35,207 nt of DNA from Acrocarpospora pleiomorpha. GTDB taxonomy: Bacteria; Actinomycetota; Actinomycetes; Streptosporangiales; Streptosporangiaceae. The position numbers were made by a program, and so were the translations under genes. The stretch covers positions 1-35,207 of the forward strand of contig NZ_BLAF01000101.1 of assembly GCF_009687885.1 (NCBI RefSeq). The letters run 5' to 3'. Positions 30,466 to 35,207 of this stretch are shown here, one piece after another. The notes under the pieces are model-generated. The model saw only the letters and a program-made list of their open reading frames with translations, was not told the DNA's origin and searched no databases. How positions within the stretch are numbered: the first letter of the stretch is position 1; the number at the start of each line of letters is the position of its first letter.

Positions 30466-30530
30466 GGCGTACCGGATGATCTGTCGCATGTTCCGGTACG
30501 CCGCCGTTGTGACGCCCGCTCGTGCGGGCG
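30466..30530 (+). promoter_or_regulatory. Two consecutive hairpins in the leader region of the EF-Tu paralogue
   Basis: Hairpin 1: GGCGTACCGG (30466-30475) with CCGGTACGCC (30493-30502), a perfect 10-bp stem with a 17-base loop. Hairpin 2: CGCCCGC (30513-30519) with GCGGGCG (30524-30530), a 7-bp stem with a TCGT loop. Both lie in the 279 bases between the divergent DUF4236 and EF-Tu starts. They may form an attenuator-like leader; no transcription start is known, so this is inference. Confidence 0.5.
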
Positions 30531-30659
30531 CGTCGGCGCGTGCCTCGATGCGATTCGACGGCGCCGAGCGCTGACCCTTTCCCGTGCGTCCTGGTGACCC
30601 GGCGGGGAGGGGTCGAAGCCACGCGCGGGTCACACGGAATCGGCATCGAAGGAAGGAAC

Positions 30660-31832
30660 ATGGCCAAGCAGGCCTTCGTGCGGTCCAAGCCGCACCTCAA
30701 CATCGGCACGATGGGGCACGTCGATCACGGCAAGACGACGCTGACCGCCGCCATCACCAAGGTGCTCAGCGAGCGCGGCGGCGCGGAGTTCATCCCATTC
30801 CACCGGATCGACCGCACCCCGGAGGAGACCCTTCGCGGGATCACGATCAACATCGCCCACGTCGAGTACGAGACGGCGACCCGGCACTACGCGCATGTGG
30901 ACATGCCCGGGCACGCCGACTACGTGAAGAACATGATCACGGGAGCGGCGCAGCTGGACGGGGCGATCCTGGTCGTCTCCGCGGTCGACGGGATCATGCC
31001 GCAGACGCGGGAGCACGTGCTGCTCGCGCGCCGGGTCGGGGTCGCGCACGTGGTCATCGCGCTGAACAAGGCCGACGGCGCGGACCCCGAGCTGGCCGAC
31101 CTGGTCGAGTTGGAGCTGCAGGACCTGCTCGCCGAGCACGGGTACCGGAACGTGCCCGTCGTGCGGGTGTCGGGCCTGCGCGCGCTGGCGGGCGACCCGG
31201 AGTGGACGGCCTCGATCGAGGCGCTGCTCCAGGCCGTGGACGAGCACGTGCCGGTGCCGGTTCGCTACCTGGACGTCCCGTTTCTGATGCCGATCGAGAA
31301 CGTGCTCACCGTCACCGGGCGCGGCACGGTCCTCACCGGCGCCATCGAGCGGGGCACGGTACGGCTCGGCGACACGGTCGAGGCGGTCGGCCTCCGCGAC
31401 GGCGTCACCGCCGTGGTCACCGGGATCGAGACGTTCGGCAAGACCATGGACCGGGGCGAGGCAGGCGACAACGCCGCGGTCCTGCTCCGGGGCGTGCGTC
31501 GCGATCAGGTACGGCGTGGCCAGGTGCTGGCCGCTCCGGGCAGCCAGCGGGGGCACCGGCGCTTCACGGCCCGCGTGTACCTGCTGACCACGGCCGAAGG
31601 CGGGCGCCGCACGGCGATCGCCAACGGCTACCGTCCGCAGTTCTACGTCCGGACCGCGGACGTGCCCGGTGAGGTCACCCTGACCGGCACCGAGCTCGCC
31701 CTTCCCGGCGAGACGATCGAGGTGACCGTCGACCTCGGCAAGCCGATCGCCCTCGAACCGGGCTTGGGCTTCGCCATCCGCGAGGGCGGGCACACGGTGG
31801 GGGCGGGTACCGTTCTCACCACATTCACCTGA
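30660..31832 (+). CDS. Divergent EF-Tu paralogue (tuf3-like), possibly elfamycin-resistant
   Basis: 390 residues, all three EF-Tu domains. EF-Tu brings aminoacyl-tRNA to the ribosome. Motifs: GHVDHGKTT (19-27), RGITIN (59-64), DMPGHADYV with His85, NKAD (136-139), and C-terminal FAIREGGHTVGAG. It is diverged from housekeeping EF-Tu: DCPGH is DMPGH, the NKCD motif is NKAD and SALK is SGLR. Two positions matter. Arg125 aligns with E. coli Gln124, whose change gives kirromycin resistance; Ala273 (in DNAAVLLRG) aligns with Gly275, whose change to Ala gives GE2270A resistance. It is not next to fusA or rps genes, which also argues for a spare copy. Ribosome site GAAGGAAGGA. Streptomyces carry comparable tuf3 genes. 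Confidence 0.88.
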   Translation: MAKQAFVRSKPHLNIGTMGHVDHGKTTLTAAITKVLSERGGAEFIPFHRIDRTPEETLRGITINIAHVEYETATRHYAHVDMPGHADYVKNMITGAAQLDGAILVVSAVDGIMPQTREHVLLARRVGVAHVVIALNKADGADPELADLVELELQDLLAEHGYRNVPVVRVSGLRALAGDPEWTASIEALLQAVDEHVPVPVRYLDVPFLMPIENVLTVTGRGTVLTGAIERGTVRLGDTVEAVGLRDGVTAVVTGIETFGKTMDRGEAGDNAAVLLRGVRRDQVRRGQVLAAPGSQRGHRRFTARVYLLTTAEGGRRTAIANGYRPQFYVRTADVPGEVTLTGTELALPGETIEVTVDLGKPIALEPGLGFAIREGGHTVGAGTVLTTFT

Positions 31833-31844
31833 GGACGCCTCAGG

Positions 31845-31873
31845 TCGGGCGGGATCCACTGGATCCCGCCCGA
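31845..31873. terminator. Bidirectional terminator between the EF-Tu paralogue and pgeF
   Basis: TCGGGCGGGATCC (31845-31857) and GGATCCCGCCCGA (31861-31873) form a perfect 13-bp stem with a 3-base loop, between two convergent stops. Confidence 0.85.
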
Positions 31874-31874
31874 A

Positions 31875-32591
31875 TCACACATCAAGCCAGATGAAGCCGC
31901 CGAAGCGGCCGGTGCGGGAGTCGCGGCGGTAGGAGTACAGGTCTGGCGTTTCAATCGTGCAGCGGGTGTCGTGCCGGATGTCGGTGATGTTGGCCTTGTG
32001 GAGTTGTGCCTCGATCGCGGCGCGAATGTCCACCGCCGGCGTGCCCTGCCGTGTGGTCGCCCACGCCTCCGGCACCACGCGGGCGACGTCCTCCCGCATC
32101 TCGGCCGGAACTTCGTAACAGAGGCCGCACGCGGCAGGACCGATGAGAGCCACCATCTGGTACGGCTCCGCCCCCCGCGTCGCCATCGCCTCGACGAGCG
32201 CGGGAACCACACCCAGCTGCGTCCCCGGCCGGCCGGAATGAGCCGCGCCGACGACCCGGGCCACCGGATCGGCCAGCAGGACCGGCGCGCAATCAGCTAC
32301 CAGGACGTTCAGCGCCAGACCCGGCTCAGTGGTGTAAATCGCATCCAGCGGTGGCGGGTCATCGCCGAAAGGCTCGGTGACAAAGCGCACGTCACGCCCG
32401 TGAACCTGGCGCATCATCACCACGCGGGCGGGATCGACCCCCAGTTCGACGGCCGTGTCATGACGGTTCCGCAGAACCGCGTCGAAATCATCCCCAACCG
32501 CCCCGCCAAGGTTCCGCGACGTGTACGGCTCGGCGCTGACCCCGCCGTGCCGATCAGTGATCACCGCATGGATTCCGTCAGCCAAGAGCAC
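31875..32591 (-). CDS. pgeF: PgeF/YfiH family protein (laccase domain, peptidoglycan editing factor)
   Basis: 238 residues. The metal-site residues of the family are visible: His64 in RQVHGRD, Cys101 in LVADCAPVLL, and His118 in GAAHSGRPG. Family members act on muropeptides with wrong amino acids in E. coli, and others show purine-nucleoside phosphorylase activity. The usual AAHAGWRG reads AAHSGRPG. The start is a GTG with a weak ribosome site, so the N-terminus is uncertain. In many actinobacteria this gene lies near ftsZ; it does not here, so this may be a second copy. Confidence 0.8.
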   Translation of the reverse strand: MLLADGIHAVITDRHGGVSAEPYTSRNLGGAVGDDFDAVLRNRHDTAVELGVDPARVVMMRQVHGRDVRFVTEPFGDDPPPLDAIYTTEPGLALNVLVADCAPVLLADPVARVVGAAHSGRPGTQLGVVPALVEAMATRGAEPYQMVALIGPAACGLCYEVPAEMREDVARVVPEAWATTRQGTPAVDIRAAIEAQLHKANITDIRHDTRCTIETPDLYSYRRDSRTGRFGGFIWLDV

Positions 32592-32637
32592 CGGACGAGC
32601 TTACCAACCTGCCCCTGACAACCCTCGGGATTGACGG

Positions 32638-33141
32638 CTAGCCGACCAGCGACAACACCTCGGTCGCGACCTCGCGAATGGGACGACCATCATTGGGGAC
32701 GATGTGGTCTTCGAGGGCGGCTTGTTCCACCTGTGCGGTGAATTCGTCAAGTTCGGCTAGGTGGCCGATCAGGGTCGCGCCGGAGTCACGGGAGCGCAGG
32801 CGTTGCCTGATCGTCGAGGCCGGGGCGGTCAGGCGGACGACGGTGAGCGAGACGTCGGGGAGCGCGCGGCGGACAGTGGTCAGGTGGCCGGGTTCCAGGA
32901 GGGCGCGGGCAAGGACAAGCCGGCGGATTCCGGCGGCTCGGTAGTTCTGCCAGACCGCGCTGAGGTTGATCTCCAGCAGGGCGTGGACGTCGGAGGAGGG
33001 ACCGCACCAGCACAGCCAGTCGAGATCGATCACGGCATAGGGAACGCCGGTCTCGTGGAGGATCTCACCGATCTCGGTGGCTACGGCGGTCTTGCCGCTT
33101 GCCAGACCGCCGGTGAGCAGGGTCGCTTTGATCTGGCTCAT
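32638..33141 (-). CDS. P-loop kinase-like protein
   Basis: 167 residues. Walker A is GGLASGKT (11-18), followed by a short Asp-rich strand (VIDLDWLCWCG), and an Arg-rich lid (IRQRLRSRDSG, 111-121). The size and layout fit small nucleoside, gluconate or shikimate kinase-like proteins. The substrate is not recognisable. It overlaps the deaminase-like gene by ATGA, so the two are co-translated. Confidence 0.7.
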   Translation of the reverse strand: MSQIKATLLTGGLASGKTAVATEIGEILHETGVPYAVIDLDWLCWCGPSSDVHALLEINLSAVWQNYRAAGIRRLVLARALLEPGHLTTVRRALPDVSLTVVRLTAPASTIRQRLRSRDSGATLIGHLAELDEFTAQVEQAALEDHIVPNDGRPIREVATEVLSLVG

Positions 33142-33992
33142 GTTTCGCCGCCGGTGATGACCGCGACCACGGTTGTCCCTGGGGGGATGCTCCCGGAGGC
33201 GATCAGGTCGAGGATTCCGTACATCATCTTGGCCACGTAGACGCGGTCGAGGCGGATGCCGTGCCGGGTGTCGAAGTCTTCGATGAACGTGGACAGTTCT
33301 GGGGTTGTACGGGCGTAGCCGCCGAAATGGTAGGCGGTTTCGAGGTGCCAGTTGGTCGTCGTGTGGCCGAGGGTTTCGTGTTGGAGGCGGGTGATCTCGT
33401 CGGTGAGGAAGGCGCCGCCGCGTAATGCGGAGAAGCCGATGGCTCGCTGGCCGGGGGACAGTCCGGCGGCGATTCCAGCGAGGGTGCCGCCGGTGCCGAC
33501 CGGGCAACAGATCACGCCAAAAGGGGTATCGGATGAAATTTCGCCTGGTAGTTCCATACATCCGCGGACGGCCGCCGGGTTGGAGCCGCCCTCGGGGAGG
33601 ATCCGGTAACCCGGATACTCACCGCGCAGCCAATCAAGAACCTCGGGAGTGCGCTTAAGCCGATATGTCGAACGATCCAGGTACCTGAGCCGCATCCCGC
33701 GCCCCGCCGCGTACGCGAGCACCGGATTCAACGGCAACCGCTCCTCGCCCCGAATCACCCCGACGGTCGAGAACCCATACCTCTCCCCCGCGGCCGCCAC
33801 CGCCCGAATGTGGTTCGAGTACGCCCCGCCAAACGTCAGCACCGGCTCCAACGCCCCCACGTTGTACTTCAACTTCCTCCACTTATTTCCCGAAATTTCG
33901 CCCCATATCAAGTCATCGCGCTTGAGCAGCAGCCGTACCCCATGCACCCGATCGTCCTCCAGCGGAACGACCGGCGACAGCACCTCACCCAC
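33138..33992 (-). CDS. PLP-dependent ACC deaminase / D-cysteine desulfhydrase family protein
   Basis: 284 residues, fold-type II PLP enzyme. The PLP lysine is in SGNKWRKLKYN (34-44), the phosphate-binding GTGG in CPVGTGGTLAGIAAG, and TFGGAYSNHIRAVAAAG is a typical substrate segment. Family members deaminate 1-aminocyclopropane-1-carboxylate or break down D-cysteine; the sequence alone does not separate them. It is shorter than typical ACC deaminase (about 335). The start is taken as the GTG at 33992, with weak support; a GTG nine bases downstream is possible. Divergent from galK. Confidence 0.75.
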   Translation of the reverse strand: MGEVLSPVVPLEDDRVHGVRLLLKRDDLIWGEISGNKWRKLKYNVGALEPVLTFGGAYSNHIRAVAAAGERYGFSTVGVIRGEERLPLNPVLAYAAGRGMRLRYLDRSTYRLKRTPEVLDWLRGEYPGYRILPEGGSNPAAVRGCMELPGEISSDTPFGVICCPVGTGGTLAGIAAGLSPGQRAIGFSALRGGAFLTDEITRLQHETLGHTTTNWHLETAYHFGGYARTTPELSTFIEDFDTRHGIRLDRVYVAKMMYGILDLIASGSIPPGTTVVAVITGGET

Positions 33993-34001
33993 ACCCCAAG
34001 G

Positions 34002-34030
34002 CTGGCATATCCCCCAAGACTCGCTACCCT
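34002..34030 (+). promoter_or_regulatory. Probable galK promoter
   Basis: CTGGCA (34002-34007) and TACCCT (34025-34030) with a 17-base spacer, 33 bases before the galK ATG. Confidence 0.5.
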
Positions 34031-34062
34031 ACGGTGAGCCCGTTGTTGAGGAGTGTTCGCTT

Positions 34063-35178
34063 ATGCGCGTTCTTGATGCTTTTTCCGAAGCATACGACAA
34101 GTCCCCAGAAGGCATCTGGTACGCCCCAGGCCGGGTCAACCTGATCGGCGAACACACCGACTACAACGACGGCCTCGTCCTCCCCTTCGCCGTCCCCTGG
34201 GGCGTCACCCTCGCCGCCAGCCCCCGCGAGGACGACACGATCCGCCTGATCTCCCTCCAAGCAGGCACACAGACCATCGACTCCCTCGAAGACGCCCACG
34301 GCTGGGCCCGCTACCCCACCGGCGTCTTCTGGGCCCTCCGCCGCGAGGGCTTCCCGGTCCGCGGCGCCGACATCGTCATCGACGGCGACATCCCCGAAGG
34401 CGCCGGCCTCTCCTCCAGCGCGGCCCTCGAAGTCGCCACCGCCTTCGCCCTCAACGACCTTTACGCCCTGGCCCAATCCCCCCTCGCCCTCGCCAGGATC
34501 AGCCAGCTCGCCGAGAACGACTTCGCCGGCATGCCCTGCGGCATCATGGACCAGGCCACCTCCGCCTTGGCCAAGGCGGGCCACGCCCTCCTCCTCGACT
34601 GCCGCTCCCTCGCCAGCCGCCACATCCCCTTCGATCTCCCCGCACACGGCCTGCGCCTGCTGATCATCAACACCAACGTCAGACACGCCCTCGCCGACGG
34701 CCAGTACGCCCGCCGCCGCCAGGAATGCGAAAACGCCGCGAAACACCTCGGCGTCCCCGCCCTCCGCGACGTCACCGACCTGGCAGGCGCCCTCACCCTC
34801 CTCAAAGGCAACGAACGCAAGCGCACCCAACACGTAGTCACCGAAAACCACCGCGTAGAAGCCCTGATCGGCCTCCTCAGAGCCAACGCGGTCACCGAGA
34901 TCGGCGCCCTACTCAACGCCTCCCACCTATCACTCCGCGACCAGTTCGAGGTCTCCTGCCCCGAACTAGACGTCGCCGTCGAATCCGCCCTCCGCGGCGG
35001 CGCCCGCGGCGCCCGCATGACCGGCGGCGGCTTCGGCGGCTCCGCCATCGCCCTAGTCCCAGCCGACCGCACCGACTCCGTCGAAACCACCGTCAAAGCC
35101 GCATACGCCGACCGCGCCTGGCACCCCCCAACCATCCTGACCGCAACCCCAGCCCCAGGCGCCCACCGCCTGGACTAG
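34063..35178 (+). CDS. galK: Galactokinase
   Basis: 371 residues, GHMP kinase. It phosphorylates galactose at C1 with ATP. Motifs: the galactokinase signature GRVNLIGEHTDYNDG (23-37), the ATP loop EGAGLSSSAALEVA, the catalytic Asp in GIMDQATS, and GGGFGGSAIAL near the C-terminus. The ATG at 34063 has GAGGAG nine bases upstream. No galT or galE is visible in the window. The stop lies within a short tandem duplication. Confidence 0.92.
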   Translation: MRVLDAFSEAYDKSPEGIWYAPGRVNLIGEHTDYNDGLVLPFAVPWGVTLAASPREDDTIRLISLQAGTQTIDSLEDAHGWARYPTGVFWALRREGFPVRGADIVIDGDIPEGAGLSSSAALEVATAFALNDLYALAQSPLALARISQLAENDFAGMPCGIMDQATSALAKAGHALLLDCRSLASRHIPFDLPAHGLRLLIINTNVRHALADGQYARRRQECENAAKHLGVPALRDVTDLAGALTLLKGNERKRTQHVVTENHRVEALIGLLRANAVTEIGALLNASHLSLRDQFEVSCPELDVAVESALRGGARGARMTGGGFGGSAIALVPADRTDSVETTVKAAYADRAWHPPTILTATPAPGAHRLD

Positions 35179-35194
35179 CCCACCGCCTGGACTA
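35161..35194. repeat. 17-bp tandem duplication over the galK stop
   Basis: GCCCACCGCCTGGACTA occurs at 35161-35177 and again at 35178-35194, back to back and identical. The first copy encodes the last residues and most of the stop codon. Confidence 0.95.
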
Positions 35195-35207
35195 AAGGAC
35201 CGATGCG

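Noticed and set aside
30660..31832. Housekeeping tuf gene
   Set aside because: No rpsL, rpsG or fusA neighbours, its own leader and terminator, and many changes at positions normally fixed in EF-Tu.

Overview
High-GC actinobacterial DNA, probably a Streptosporangiales-type filamentous soil actinomycete. That is inferred from the GC-rich codon use, strong AGGAGG ribosome sites, GTG starts, a DUF222/HNH protein, a DUF4236 protein and an actinobacterial-type OFA permease. Genus cannot be fixed from sequence alone.

The core (about 1.2-29.2 kb) reads as one catabolic island for oxalate, glyoxylate and formate, laid out in four transcription blocks around a FadR/FCD-type GntR regulator. Block 1 (minus, 8819 to 1246): sucC-like, sucD-like, hyi, glxR, gcl, aldehyde dehydrogenase. 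Block 2 (plus, 8919 to 11577): OFA-type oxalate/formate MFS permease, the GntR gene, and a small unknown gene. Block 3 (minus, 20965 to 12762): a thiamine-diphosphate enzyme in the oxalyl-CoA decarboxylase slot, formyl-CoA:oxalate CoA-transferase (frc), an ADP-forming acyl-CoA ligase, an Nramp-like transporter, an unknown membrane protein and a TerC family protein. Block 4: moeA (minus) divergent from a PanE-family reductase (plus), followed by a formate dehydrogenase operon and fdhD. A shared 9-bp motif, ATAC-N-GTAT, sits in the promoter regions of the blocks and probably marks the GntR operator.

Inferred flow: oxalate enters through the MFS permease and becomes oxalyl-CoA through Frc and possibly the two ligases. 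Oxalyl-CoA is either decarboxylated to formyl-CoA, whose formate goes to the Mo/W formate dehydrogenase for NADH, or reduced to glyoxylate by the PanE-like protein. Gcl and GlxR (with Hyi) then carry glyoxylate to glycerate. MoeA and FdhD mature the molybdenum or tungsten centre.

Unusual points inside the island are a formate dehydrogenase alpha chain cut in two with the halves in swapped gene order, a decarboxylase that is not of the classical OXC branch, a Gcl that carries the Glu other glyoxylate carboligases have lost, and several repeat expansions.

Right of the island (29.3-35.2 kb) are housekeeping or unrelated genes: a methyltransferase, a DUF4236 protein, a divergent EF-Tu paralogue with residues known from elfamycin resistance, pgeF, a P-loop kinase-like gene overlapping a PLP-dependent deaminase gene, and galK. 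The left edge holds the N-terminal part of a DUF222/HNH-type protein and remnants of ABC permease genes. No rRNA, tRNA, CRISPR array or intact insertion sequence was seen.
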